Of a stretch of DNA of 64,000 nt, positions 55,835 through 63,775 are shown one piece after another. The position numbers and the translations under genes are program-made. The stretch lies in NCBI RefSeq assembly GCF_947492965.1, contig NZ_CANLOZ010000001.1, forward strand, positions 186,001 to 250,000, read 5' to 3'. Under the pieces are notes generated by a model that was given only the letters and a program-made list of their open reading frames with translations, was not told where the DNA came from and did not search any database. The DNA is from an uncultured Aquimarina sp. Its GTDB lineage: Bacteria > Bacteroidota > Bacteroidia > Flavobacteriales > Flavobacteriaceae. How positions within the stretch are numbered: the stretch's first letter is position 1; each line of letters starts with the position of its first letter.

Positions 55835-56257
55835 TTAGGAAGTCTGTAGCACATTTTTAGCTACAAAATCTTTACAATACTCCTTAATCTGATTTCTGGT
55901 TTTTGTAAAAGCAGCATGAATTTCTTCTTCTGTTCCTTCTACTTTGGATGGATCAAAGAAGTTATAATGCAAACGTTCAGCTTTTCCTGGAAAGAATGGA
56001 CATCTTTCCTTAGCGTTGTCACAAACTGTAAGTATATAATCAAATTTAATATCTAAATATTCATCTAGGTTGTTTGATGTATGATTTGATATATCAATAT
56101 TATCTTCTTCCATAATAGCGATAGCTCTTGGATTAACTCCATGAGTTTCTACTCCTGCACTATACACTGTTGCGTTATCTGTTACAAAGTGTTTTAGATA
56201 CCCTTCTGCCATTTGACTTCTACAAGAGTTTCCTGTACATAAAACTAAAATATTCAT
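55835..56257 (-). CDS. arsC: Thioredoxin-coupled arsenate reductase
   Basis: A 140-residue low-molecular-weight phosphatase fold enzyme reducing arsenate to arsenite. The P-loop C7-TGNSC12-R13 is present, and C79 and C86 have the seven-residue spacing of the redox triad in thioredoxin-type ArsC. The DP motif (D102-P103) is also present. It is the last gene of the arsenic operon, 17 bases after the GNAT gene. An LMW protein-tyrosine phosphatase is less likely because of the extra cysteines and context. Confidence 0.88.
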   Translation of the reverse strand: MNILVLCTGNSCRSQMAEGYLKHFVTDNATVYSAGVETHGVNPRAIAIMEEDNIDISNHTSNNLDEYLDIKFDYILTVCDNAKERCPFFPGKAERLHYNFFDPSKVEGTEEEIHAAFTKTRNQIKEYCKDFVAKNVLQTS

Positions 56258-56274
56258 TTTGTGGTGTTTTGCGG

Positions 56275-56772
56275 TTATATAATTTTTTTACTTCTTCTTT
56301 CTAAAATGGTATTATCATACCAAATGTGATTTAATTTAGCTACTTTTTCTCTATACCCAATGATTCTAAAACCTACATTGGTGTGTAGCTTAATGCTAGC
56401 ATTATTTTTACTAAAGATACCGGCTTGTAATGTCCAAAACCCTTCTTTTTCACTTTCGGTAATCAAATTGGTCAAAAGTAACTTTCCGATACCTAAATTT
56501 CGATGTTTTGATGTTATATAAATGCTAACTTCTGCAACACCTTTATAAACTTCTCTTTTAGATGTAGGTGCTAGTGCTGCCCAACCGACCGTTTCGGTAT
56601 TTAGAACAGCTTTTAGCCTACAAGAATTAATATGTGATGTATCCCATTGTTCCCATGTTGGAACAGTAGTTTCGAAAGTTGCTGTACCAGTATCAATACC
56701 TTCTTTATAGATTGTAGCGATATTAGGCCAATCTTGTTTGGTAAAATTAGTTATTTCGACTTCGGCACTCAT
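56275..56772 (-). CDS. GNAT acetyltransferase of the arsenic operon (ArsN1/phosphinothricin type)
   Basis: A 165-residue enzyme, starting at ATG 56772; an upstream frame extending to 56859 overlaps DUF6428 and is not credible. The N-terminus (DWPNIATIYKEGIDTGTATFET) and the acetyl-CoA segment HRNLGIGKLLLTNLI match phosphinothricin and arsinothricin N-acetyltransferases. In an ars operon it probably detoxifies organoarsenicals such as arsinothricin; the exact substrate is inferred. It starts 5 bases after DUF6428. Confidence 0.78.
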   Translation of the reverse strand: MSAEVEITNFTKQDWPNIATIYKEGIDTGTATFETTVPTWEQWDTSHINSCRLKAVLNTETVGWAALAPTSKREVYKGVAEVSIYITSKHRNLGIGKLLLTNLITESEKEGFWTLQAGIFSKNNASIKLHTNVGFRIIGYREKVAKLNHIWYDNTILERRSKKII

Positions 56773-56777
56773 TATTT

Positions 56778-57260
56778 CTAGCAACACCCACTTCCAGGTG
56801 CACAAGCATTTGCGGTAGCGTTTGTTTCGGGAACGCCACAAGTTTCTTTTGCTTTGCAATCTGTTGGTTGTACTGATAATCGGATGATTAATTTTCCTTC
56901 TTGAGCACTAAAACCAGTAATGTGTAAATGAGCGGTATGAAACATAGTATTACCGTATTCAATTTTTACTACCGCATCCATATCATAAGTTGATATTTTT
57001 CCCACTTTTTGGAGAATGCCCAACGCTTTATAGGTGGTTAGATAATCTGTTTTTCCTAGTTCTAATGGACTTTCCCATAACTGTATGATAGTTTCTTTCC
57101 AAGAATCCTTTCCGGCACCACAGTCTACAGAATCAATAGTAACATGCTTAACTTCGGTAACGTGATAGTTTGCACCTACTAACATTCCTGGTGCATATTC
57201 GAAAAGTAACGACTTCTCCTGATGTTCTCCCAATAGAGAGATAAATTCTGATGTATTCAT
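56778..57260 (-). CDS. DUF6428 family protein of the arsenic operon
   Basis: A 160-residue cytoplasmic protein common in Bacteroidota ars operons. It contains VDCGAGKDSWKETIIQLWES (about 45-64), a HTAHLHITGF beta strand and a cysteine-rich tail: C134 and C139 (TDCKAKETC) and C153, C159-C160 (NACAPGSGCC). The tail suggests binding of arsenite, antimonite or another soft metal, possibly as a chaperone. No enzymatic signature is visible. It is between arsR and the GNAT gene. Confidence 0.75.
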   Translation of the reverse strand: MNTSEFISLLGEHQEKSLLFEYAPGMLVGANYHVTEVKHVTIDSVDCGAGKDSWKETIIQLWESPLELGKTDYLTTYKALGILQKVGKISTYDMDAVVKIEYGNTMFHTAHLHITGFSAQEGKLIIRLSVQPTDCKAKETCGVPETNATANACAPGSGCC

Positions 57261-57275
57261 AATGTATTTTTTAGT

Positions 57276-57599
57276 TTAACAACAATTCTGTTTGGTGGTG
57301 TTAAAAAATGAGTTCAAATTTTGTTGTAATGCATTCCAACTGTCAATATCAATACAATAACACATGCTTTTTCCTTCGATCTCTCCTTTTAATAATCCAA
57401 TACTCTTTAATTCCTTCAAATGTTGGGATATGGTAGCTTGCGCTAAACCTATTTCTTCTACCAGATCATTACATATACAAGCATTTTGTTTACTGATGTA
57501 TTGTAGTATGGCAATTCTTGCTGGATGTCCAAGTATTTTAAAAAGTTGGGCCAATTCATTTTGCCTTTGATCAAATATTTGCGTTTTAGTAATACCCAT
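57276..57599 (-). CDS. arsR: ArsR-family metalloregulatory repressor
   Basis: A 107-residue winged-helix repressor starting at ATG 57599. The metal site is the C-x-C pair in NACICNDLVEE, in the alpha3/alpha5 region typical of ArsR. The DNA-binding helices follow (QATISQHLKELKSIGLLKG). The C-terminus ends NCC, a further potential thiolate site. It probably controls the four-gene operon through the operator just upstream of its start and releases it on arsenite or antimonite binding. Confidence 0.88.
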   Translation of the reverse strand: MGITKTQIFDQRQNELAQLFKILGHPARIAILQYISKQNACICNDLVEEIGLAQATISQHLKELKSIGLLKGEIEGKSMCYCIDIDSWNALQQNLNSFFNTTKQNCC

Positions 57600-57612
57600 A
57601 TTTAAATTATAA

Positions 57613-57630
57613 TATCGCAATATTACGATA
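57613..57630 (-). promoter_or_regulatory. ArsR operator
   Basis: TATCGCAAT and ATTACGATA form an 18-bp dyad with one mismatch (17 of 18 positions symmetric as 8/9 arms). It lies 14-31 bases upstream of the arsR start, where a bound repressor would block transcription. The form resembles known ArsR/SmtB-family sites. Confidence 0.65.
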
Positions 57631-57642
57631 ATAAAATAAAAC

Positions 57643-57675
57643 TAAAAAGCCAAAATTGTTTTTTTTGGCTTTTTA
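57643..57675 (-). terminator. Terminator of the TM2 gene
   Basis: TAAAAAGCCAAAA (57643-57655) and TTTTGGCTTTTTA (57663-57675) are exact complements around a 7-base loop. It follows the TM2 stop codon by 8 bases on the minus strand. Confidence 0.8.
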
Positions 57676-57683
57676 TCCTATTT

Positions 57684-58127
57684 CTAGAACCAAGGTTTTC
57701 TGCCTACTTGATATGTTTGATAAAATTCGTCATCTGATTTTGTAAGATAAATGATACCTTCTATAATTCCTATAAGACCTCCAGCTCCACAAGTTACTAC
57801 TGATATTACTAGTTGGATTAAGCCTTCTTTTGTATATCCTAATACGAATTTGTGAATGCCTAAAGAACCAAATAAAATCCCTAAAATACCTGCTAGAACC
57901 TTTTTATTGTCTCCAGTTACTTCATTAAAAGTTTCTTTGGCTTCTTTTGCAAACTCATTTGCCGTTTCTTTGGCATCTTCTGCAAAATCACTAATAGCAT
58001 CTTTGGCATCATCTGCAAATTCACCTGCTTTTTCGGATGCCTTTTTAGCAGCATCTTTTGCACTATCAAAAGCTTCTTCAGCCCCTTTTTTTAGATCGTC
58101 ACCAAGGTTTTTGTTTTCTTCGCTCAT
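57684..58127 (-). CDS. TM2-domain membrane protein with repetitive charged N-terminus
   Basis: A 147-residue protein. The first about 72 residues are short helical repeats rich in Ala, Lys, Glu and Asp (e.g. KDAAKKASEKAGEFADDAKD), resembling YtxH/LEA-like or apolipoprotein-like coils. Residues about 80-140 form a TM2 domain with two helices (LAGILGILFGSLGIHKFVLG and LIQLVISVVTCGAGGLIGIIEGI). TM2 proteins are inner-membrane and of unclear function; the repetitive half could help stress protection. Own promoter likely, with a terminator behind. Confidence 0.8.
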   Translation of the reverse strand: MSEENKNLGDDLKKGAEEAFDSAKDAAKKASEKAGEFADDAKDAISDFAEDAKETANEFAKEAKETFNEVTGDNKKVLAGILGILFGSLGIHKFVLGYTKEGLIQLVISVVTCGAGGLIGIIEGIIYLTKSDDEFYQTYQVGRKPWF

Positions 58128-58191
58128 AAATAACAGTTATATAATTGATTAGTGAGTAGAAAGTTACAAAAAATATTTATCTCTTTTTGGC

Positions 58192-58575
58192 TTATAGAAA
58201 TGCCTTGTCCACGGGTTCCCAGAGTTCAATTTTATTTCCTTCAGGATCTAGAATCCAACCAAATTTTCCATAGTCATACTCCTCAATTTCTCCTACTATT
58301 TGGACTCCTTCTTCCTTTAAGACCTTAAGAAGTTCTTCTAGGTTTTCTACCCTAAAATTCATCATAAACTGTTTTTTACTTGGTGTAAAATAGCTCGTAT
58401 CTTCTTTAAAAGGACTCCATTGTGTAGAACAATCATTTCCTTCTTTATCTTTCCACCAAAAAGTACAGCCGTAGTCATCAACTGGTAATCCCAGATGTTT
58501 TCCATACCATTCTTTAGTAGCTTTTGGATCCTTTGTTTTAAAGAAAAATCCTCCTAATCCAGTTACTCTTTTCAT
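58192..58575 (-). CDS. VOC family protein (glyoxalase/bleomycin-resistance fold)
   Basis: A 127-residue protein with two beta-alpha-beta-beta-beta halves typical of the vicinal oxygen chelate fold. The N-terminus reads GLGGFFFKTKDPKATKEWYGKHLGLP, and the C-terminus FGWILDPEGNKIELWEP, with the usual C-terminal Glu. Catalytic activity cannot be deduced. It begins 57 bases after the DUF1801 gene on the same strand. Confidence 0.82.
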   Translation of the reverse strand: MKRVTGLGGFFFKTKDPKATKEWYGKHLGLPVDDYGCTFWWKDKEGNDCSTQWSPFKEDTSYFTPSKKQFMMNFRVENLEELLKVLKEEGVQIVGEIEEYDYGKFGWILDPEGNKIELWEPVDKAFL

Positions 58576-58632
58576 ATTTATATGTTTTTAGTAATTCCCT
58601 TGAAGAAGGGAATCTTATAAAATCGTTATTAC

Positions 58633-59091
58633 TTACTTCTTTTTTACATTAGCTTCATATAATTCTATCCATTGTTTTGGAGTCATTTTAGAAGCAAGTT
58701 CTCCAATTAGTTGCATGGGAATTGTTTCAATTTTTTTAAATCGGACGCAACTTTTGCCCATATCTAGTTTTGTTTTTACATATTTAGGGTATTCTCCAAC
58801 AAACCAATCCATTAAATTTTTATCCGCATAGATACCAGAATGATATACCGCAATAAAGTTCTTTTGAGATGCAATATTCATAAATGGTAAGGGTAATTTA
58901 GGATCACAATGATATCCGTTAGGGTATAGCTCATGAGGAACTACGTACCCTATCATTCCATAACTCATTACTTCTGAGAATCCATCTGGAAGATTCTCCA
59001 AAATCACTTTTCTAAGGGTTTGCATAGCTTCTTTACGTTCTTCTGGGATGGCATTGATATACTCTTCTGGTGAGTTTGCTTTATACTGCAT
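58633..59091 (-). CDS. DUF1801 domain protein
   Basis: A 152-residue cytoplasmic protein of the DUF1801 (YdhG-like) family: SPEEYINAIPEERKEAMQTLRKVI at the N-terminus, EVMSYGMIGYVVPHELYPNGYHCDP, FIAVYHSGIY and KSCVRFKKIETIP. Some relatives are annotated as iron chaperones, but the role is uncertain. It lies 14 bases after the DUF4199 gene, probably in the same transcript. Confidence 0.8.
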   Translation of the reverse strand: MQYKANSPEEYINAIPEERKEAMQTLRKVILENLPDGFSEVMSYGMIGYVVPHELYPNGYHCDPKLPLPFMNIASQKNFIAVYHSGIYADKNLMDWFVGEYPKYVKTKLDMGKSCVRFKKIETIPMQLIGELASKMTPKQWIELYEANVKKK

Positions 59092-59105
59092 GATCTGGTT
59101 TTGTT

Positions 59106-59627
59106 TTAGTTATTGGTGGTTGATTTTCTTTGCAAAATGAGACCTGAAATTAACGAAATTATAAATCCTATGATAAGAACAGTAAATGACATTAATAAAA
59201 AATTCATGACCGGACTGGAAAACAACTCCTTTTCGGCTTCAAGTTCTGCAAGCTTTATTTTAAATTCTTCTTCAGGAAGGGTTGATCTCATTTGCTCTAC
59301 CATATGCCCATAGTATTCGGCGGCAAAATCTGGATTTATATATAAGATATAGATGACATCGATAATCCCAAATGCCAATGCAGCAAATAAGGATATCAGT
59401 ATTCCTATGAGGAGGGCTTTTCCAAAAGAAACAATGCCATTATTCTCATGATCTCTATAATGTTTAATCCCAAAAAAAACGAAAAGTAAAGAAACGACCA
59501 TGCTTGTATAGCCAATAACTTCTTGTGCGAAATAGGAAAGATTTCTACCTAAAGTAAGTGCTAATAGAAACAATATAGATATGGTGATAGCACCATAAAT
59601 TCCATAACGAATAACTGTGTTTTTCAT
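59106..59627 (-). CDS. DUF4199 membrane protein
   Basis: A 173-residue inner-membrane protein with four hydrophobic helices (about 8-28, 35-53, 68-92 and 142-165) and a polar acidic loop near 95-135. The AFFG/IKHYRDHENNGIVSFGKALLIGI segment is typical of DUF4199, widespread in Bacteroidota. Function unknown. It lies 144 bases after the membrane LuxR regulator on the same strand. Confidence 0.82.
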   Translation of the reverse strand: MKNTVIRYGIYGAITISILFLLALTLGRNLSYFAQEVIGYTSMVVSLLFVFFGIKHYRDHENNGIVSFGKALLIGILISLFAALAFGIIDVIYILYINPDFAAEYYGHMVEQMRSTLPEEEFKIKLAELEAEKELFSSPVMNFLLMSFTVLIIGFIISLISGLILQRKSTTNN

Positions 59628-59771
59628 TTGTATATGTATTTATAAGGTTGAGCTCAAAAGTAAATTAGGTGCCCAAAAAACTACTCATACTAAAGTATGA
59701 AATCTTATTTTTAGCTAAAAGTGGTGATATTGTTTGTAGTGTACTTAGTAGTACTTTAGTGCTAAGTATTA

Positions 59772-60188
59772 TTAAAAAGAAATGATTTTTAACTCTTTAG
59801 CAATTTGTATGGCTTGGGTTCTTCGTTTGGCGCCTAATTTAACTAGAATGTTTGATACGTGTGTTTTTATCGTACTTTCTGAAACAAAAAGTTTGTTGGC
59901 AATTTCTTTATTCGATAAACCTAAAGCTATTTCGCATAAAACTTCATACTCTCGTTTACTCAGTCCAAGCTGTGTGATTTTTTTATGATCAATTTCTTTA
60001 CCAGAAGTTTTGTTTTTATGAAGTACCTTTCTGTTGATCATTACTCCAATAACAAAAAAGATAATTGCTATAGCAGCTAGAATAAATTCAATAGAGGTAT
60101 TGCCTGAAACAAAACTGTATTTACTTAACTTAAATAGGGTAAGCAATGCCAGTACTAAAGCTCCAAAAATAAAAACGGTTTTCTTCAC
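59772..60188 (-). CDS. Small membrane-anchored LuxR-type regulator
   Basis: A 138-residue protein. Two hydrophobic helices (residues 4-18 and 31-52) anchor a C-terminal LuxR/GerE helix-turn-helix (about 72-135; [20 protein letters not shown], then [20 protein letters not shown]). No receiver domain is present, so it is not a classical response regulator. It probably senses an envelope or membrane signal directly. It sits upstream of DUF4199 and may control it. Confidence 0.83.
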   Translation of the reverse strand: MKKTVFIFGALVLALLTLFKLSKYSFVSGNTSIEFILAAIAIIFFVIGVMINRKVLHKNKTSGKEIDHKKITQLGLSKREYEVLCEIALGLSNKEIANKLFVSESTIKTHVSNILVKLGAKRRTQAIQIAKELKIISF

Positions 60189-60244
60189 ATTATAAATGTA
60201 ACAAAACTAAAGTTTAATTGCCTCTAGAAATTACCTTGCTAATT

Positions 60245-60865
60245 TTATTTTGAAAGTATGACAATTTCCTTTTGAAGATTTTCTTTTGCTTGCCTTTCAA
60301 AATTATCAAAGAAATAATCGGTCTTAAAAATACGAGGCATTTTTAGGAAATGTTTTAGCACTTCAATCCTTCCTTTGTTGTACATAAAATCTGGATAGTA
60401 TTTGTACTCTTTTCTTACCTGTTTATAGTAGATTTCATAATCATGCCAACTACTTCCTAAAATTGAAAGATCAGCATCGGTAAAGTAATTAATATCATTG
60501 ATTTCAGATATTTGATGTCCCTTTGTAGCGATGATAATTTCTGTACAGAGTTCAATTCTTTGTGGATCTATTCCTAATGATTCTAGAACTTCTTTTGCCT
60601 TTAAAGCACTTTGTTCTTCATTATCTTTTTTGAGAACATTATAAATATAATCATGATAGAAAATGGAAAACAAAATCATATCCCAATCAGCTATTTTGTC
60701 TTGTACAACGAGTAATTTCTGATATACATTTTCTAGGTGTGATAAGTTATGATAATAGCGATTTTTCTTATTGTGTTTTTTCAATATTTGACTCCAAAGA
60801 GCATCTATGACTTGAGAGTCATCAGAATAAGTAGAAACAAGTGTTGTGAAAATTTCCTTTAGCAA
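60245..60865 (-). CDS. HD-domain family protein
   Basis: A 206-residue cytoplasmic protein. HD-type metal motifs are visible: H36 (RYYHNLSHLENVY), H70-D71 (FYHDYIYN) and D127 (FTDADLSIL). This family includes predicted metal-dependent phosphohydrolases. Substrate unknown. Its start overlaps the hydroxyacid dehydrogenase end by 7 bases, so translational coupling is likely. Confidence 0.78.
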   Translation of the reverse strand: MLKEIFTTLVSTYSDDSQVIDALWSQILKKHNKKNRYYHNLSHLENVYQKLLVVQDKIADWDMILFSIFYHDYIYNVLKKDNEEQSALKAKEVLESLGIDPQRIELCTEIIIATKGHQISEINDINYFTDADLSILGSSWHDYEIYYKQVRKEYKYYPDFMYNKGRIEVLKHFLKMPRIFKTDYFFDNFERQAKENLQKEIVILSK

Positions 60866-61800
60866 AATTGGGCTTTGATTTTATCTACAATTGTTTGTGC
60901 TAATTTTTCTTTAGATTCAATAGTCCACCCTGCAATATGCGGACTTAAGATAACATTATCGAATTGTAATAATTTTTTTAGAGGCTCTGGCATTTCGTTT
61001 TCTGAGGTAAATAGGTTTTCGAATGAAGATTTTTCATATTCTAACACATCCAATCCTGCACCTAAAATTTTTCCTGATTCCAAAGCATTCACCAAATCTT
61101 TAGTAACTACACTTCTTCCTCTTGCTGTATTAATAAGCCAAAATGGTTTTTTAAAGTTATCGATAAACGAAGCATTGACCATTTTATCGGTTAATGGAGT
61201 CCAAGGAGTATGTAGGCTCAACACATCTGTTTTCTCAAAGAGTTCTTCTAAGTCTACCTGTGTAGCATCACTATTTTCTACATCTTCTTTAATATCATAG
61301 CAAATTACTTCTACATCAAATCCTCTTAGTTTACGAGCAAATGCTCTCCCCATATTTCCGTATCCTATAATACCAACAGTTTTTAGATCCAATTCAATTC
61401 CACGATTCTCTTCTCGATTCCAAGCTCCTTTTCTTACCTGTTGGTCTGCGGTGTTTAATTTATTAAAAAGAGATAATAACATTCCTAATGCATGTTCTCC
61501 AACAGCATTTCGATTTCCTTCAGGTGCTGAAAAAAGTTGAATCCCTTTTTTCTGAGCGTACTCTATATCAATACTTTCTAAACCGGCTCCGACACGTCCT
61601 ATGAATTTTAGATTTGTTGCTTTATCTATGAATGTTTTGTCAATTTTAAATCTACTTCTTATAATTACGCCATCATATCGATCTATTTTTTCTTCTATTT
61701 CAGATTTTATAGCTTCATAATCCTCATCATTTTGAAATCCTAGCGCTTCTAATTGTTTAATAAGTAAGGGATGATTTTCATCTATGTGTAATATTTTCAT
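60859..61800 (-). CDS. D-2-hydroxyacid dehydrogenase (phosphoglycerate dehydrogenase-like)
   Basis: A 313-residue NAD-dependent oxidoreductase. The nucleotide-binding motif GYGNMGRAFARKL is near 146-158; the catalytic Arg is in NTARGRSVV, and the Glu/His pair follows, with His in LSPHIAGWT. It has no C-terminal ACT domain, unlike many SerA proteins, so it could act on another 2-hydroxyacid. It precedes the HD gene in an operon. Confidence 0.85.
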   Translation of the reverse strand: MKILHIDENHPLLIKQLEALGFQNDEDYEAIKSEIEEKIDRYDGVIIRSRFKIDKTFIDKATNLKFIGRVGAGLESIDIEYAQKKGIQLFSAPEGNRNAVGEHALGMLLSLFNKLNTADQQVRKGAWNREENRGIELDLKTVGIIGYGNMGRAFARKLRGFDVEVICYDIKEDVENSDATQVDLEELFEKTDVLSLHTPWTPLTDKMVNASFIDNFKKPFWLINTARGRSVVTKDLVNALESGKILGAGLDVLEYEKSSFENLFTSENEMPEPLKKLLQFDNVILSPHIAGWTIESKEKLAQTIVDKIKAQFC

Positions 61801-61981
61801 GAATAACTATTGGTTGACTTTTGATTTTATAAAAAGACACTTCGATGCTCAAAATACTTTTAGTTATACTCCAGCATCCACTTGGTCTACAAGATAAATT
61901 AATTCGTAAGGTATTCTTAAAAGGTCAAAAAATAGTTAATAAAAGATTAAAAGTATAACGAGTGTTAATTTTGTTGTATTA

Positions 61982-62752
61982 CTATGTAGCTGAGGGAATA
62001 AAAATCGTTTTAACTCTATCTATGATTCCTTGGAGAATACTAAAAATTGCATCCGAAGAAAATCCTCCTATTAATGCTAATAAACTTTTATTAAATAGAT
62101 TGATATTCTTACCATCTTCCTGGTAAAAGGAAATGATTTCTGACGAAATAATTCCAGCGATTATACCCAATATTATTAGAGCCGCATAATATATGGTGTC
62201 TTCAGGAACTAGTGTTCCATTTTTAACTGCTGTACTTGCATTTTTTAGCAGATAAAAAAGTACTCCTAATCCTGATATGGATGTTAAAAAACCAAGGTTG
62301 AGCAATAAAGAAATACCTTGATTCTCCATGATGCCTTTGTCCAGCGAATCATTATTTACTTCAGGAGAAATTCCTGTAACAATAAATGCGACTAGAAAGA
62401 TTAAAGATAACAGTACTAGATTTCTTAGAATCGGTAATTTACTAAGGAAATTTTTCCCTTTACCTTGCTCTCTAATTTTTCTAATAAATTCAATAGATTT
62501 TGGAGTAGCAGGAGCAACGTTTTTGCATAATAAATTATGAGCATTGATAAGATCATCCACTGAACTATTTTGAATTAGTGTGTTTACCTCCGTATTAATT
62601 GTAATACCATTAAAAATGGCGTAGGATAACATATTGTTTATTTCATCGCTAAGAGTTTGAATGATGTTTTCCGATATTCCAGGAATTATTTTTGTTGTAT
62701 TTGTCTCATTAGATGTATTAGAAGTAGGATTTTTTTCAACTGTAGTGGTCAT
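61982..62752 (-). CDS. Membrane protein of unknown function (256 aa)
   Basis: I do not recognise this 256-residue protein. The first 105 residues are a soluble Thr/Asn-rich and helical region (ISENIIQTLSDEINNMLSYA). Four hydrophobic segments follow (about 110-128, 147-167, 186-206 and 222-240). There is no signal peptide. It appears monocistronic, with a 181-base gap to the dehydrogenase operon. Confidence 0.6.
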   Translation of the reverse strand: MTTTVEKNPTSNTSNETNTTKIIPGISENIIQTLSDEINNMLSYAIFNGITINTEVNTLIQNSSVDDLINAHNLLCKNVAPATPKSIEFIRKIREQGKGKNFLSKLPILRNLVLLSLIFLVAFIVTGISPEVNNDSLDKGIMENQGISLLLNLGFLTSISGLGVLFYLLKNASTAVKNGTLVPEDTIYYAALIILGIIAGIISSEIISFYQEDGKNINLFNKSLLALIGGFSSDAIFSILQGIIDRVKTIFIPSAT

Positions 62753-63281
62753 ATTGTTTTGAATTTTGAGCGTAGGTTTTAATAAGGTTAAAACTATAAA
62801 ATAAGAATGAGGGAAAATATCGTATTTATACGTGTTTTTAGTGTTATGAAGATTATGCTTTTGAATAATAAGTGGTTTATGAAAACAATAATAATAGAGA
62901 GTTTATGCAATAAGTAAAGGGTACATCAGAGATCTGAGTTCCGGAGCTTATTTTGTTAAATTAGGCATGCCAAATAGTAAAAGATATAAGTTGATTAAAA
63001 ACTAAAGAAAACCACATTTTTGGTAAGTATGATTTTATCGATAGCACTATTAATGAACTAATAATTCCTAGTAAACCACTTAAATTTTTAGGTGGTTTAC
63101 ACGTTTTTAAGATGAATTGATGAAGAAATTACCCTATTTTAACATATTATAAAAAAACACTACCTAAGTTATGTGAAACAAGTAATTTTATTTTGTAACT
63201 TGACCAAGATTTATAAAAAATAGCGGAAATTTTAGTTTTTTTTACTATACTTATAATGTACAAACCCAAAATTACTATACT
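62753..63281. other. Intergenic region (529 bp) with an orphan terminator
   Basis: AT-rich region between a minus-strand membrane protein gene and a plus-strand lipoprotein gene. I find only short chance ORFs. It includes a plus-strand hairpin plus T-run at 63071-63107 with no gene upstream to serve, so an unrecognised small RNA is possible. Confidence 0.4.
63071..63107 (+). terminator. Orphan rho-independent terminator
   Basis: GTAAACCACT (63071-63080) and GGTGGTTTAC (63091-63100) pair over 9 of 10 positions, and ACGTTTTT follows. The T-run lies on the plus strand, where no gene is found upstream. Confidence 0.55.
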
Positions 63282-63716
63282 ATGAGAGTACTACTACTAT
63301 TATCATTTGTTTTATCCCTACTTGTTTCTTGCAAGTCGCAACAGAAAAGCGAAGGCCTTACTGAAAATGAAGGCATCGAGTCGATAACAGAGGATGAACT
63401 ACTTACTGGAAAAGTTCTAGGTAAGCGCAAGAAGAAAATGCAATATGTTGCTGTAAAACTGGTTGTCGACGAGAATACTTGTATGAAAGCCTACACTGAC
63501 GAAGATGGACTGTATGATTTTTTGGTAAATCCTAGTAAGTTAAATGAGAATAGTTATTTCGAATTTGTATACAAGGGATATGTGAAAAAGCAAGTTCCTT
63601 ATAGCGAAATAGCAAAAAATGGAACGGTTACATTAAGTACAAAGGGAGAGGTCGTAACCACTACAGATTATAGACTTTTTTATGAAGCCGTAAGGTCTTG
63701 TAAAGAAGAGCTATAA
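63282..63716 (+). CDS. Small lipoprotein with carboxypeptidase-regulatory-like domain
   Basis: A 144-residue protein. The signal peptide ends in a lipobox with C17 (LSLLVSC), so it is probably anchored to a membrane. The mature part has a beta-sandwich-like region (TGKVLGKRKKKMQYVAVKLV, YTDEDGLYDFLVNPSK) similar to carboxypeptidase-regulatory folds found in many flavobacterial surface proteins. No enzyme motif is visible. Confidence 0.7.
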   Translation: MRVLLLLSFVLSLLVSCKSQQKSEGLTENEGIESITEDELLTGKVLGKRKKKMQYVAVKLVVDENTCMKAYTDEDGLYDFLVNPSKLNENSYFEFVYKGYVKKQVPYSEIAKNGTVTLSTKGEVVTTTDYRLFYEAVRSCKEEL

Positions 63717-63775
63717 ATTCTATATCAATACTATCTTTTTGATTTTAAGATCAGCATAATATGTGTGTTTACTTA

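Noticed and set aside
56772..56859. N-terminal extension of the arsenic-operon GNAT
   Set aside because: The extension overlaps the DUF6428 coding region, is basic and unlike the family; the ATG at 56772 fits operon spacing.
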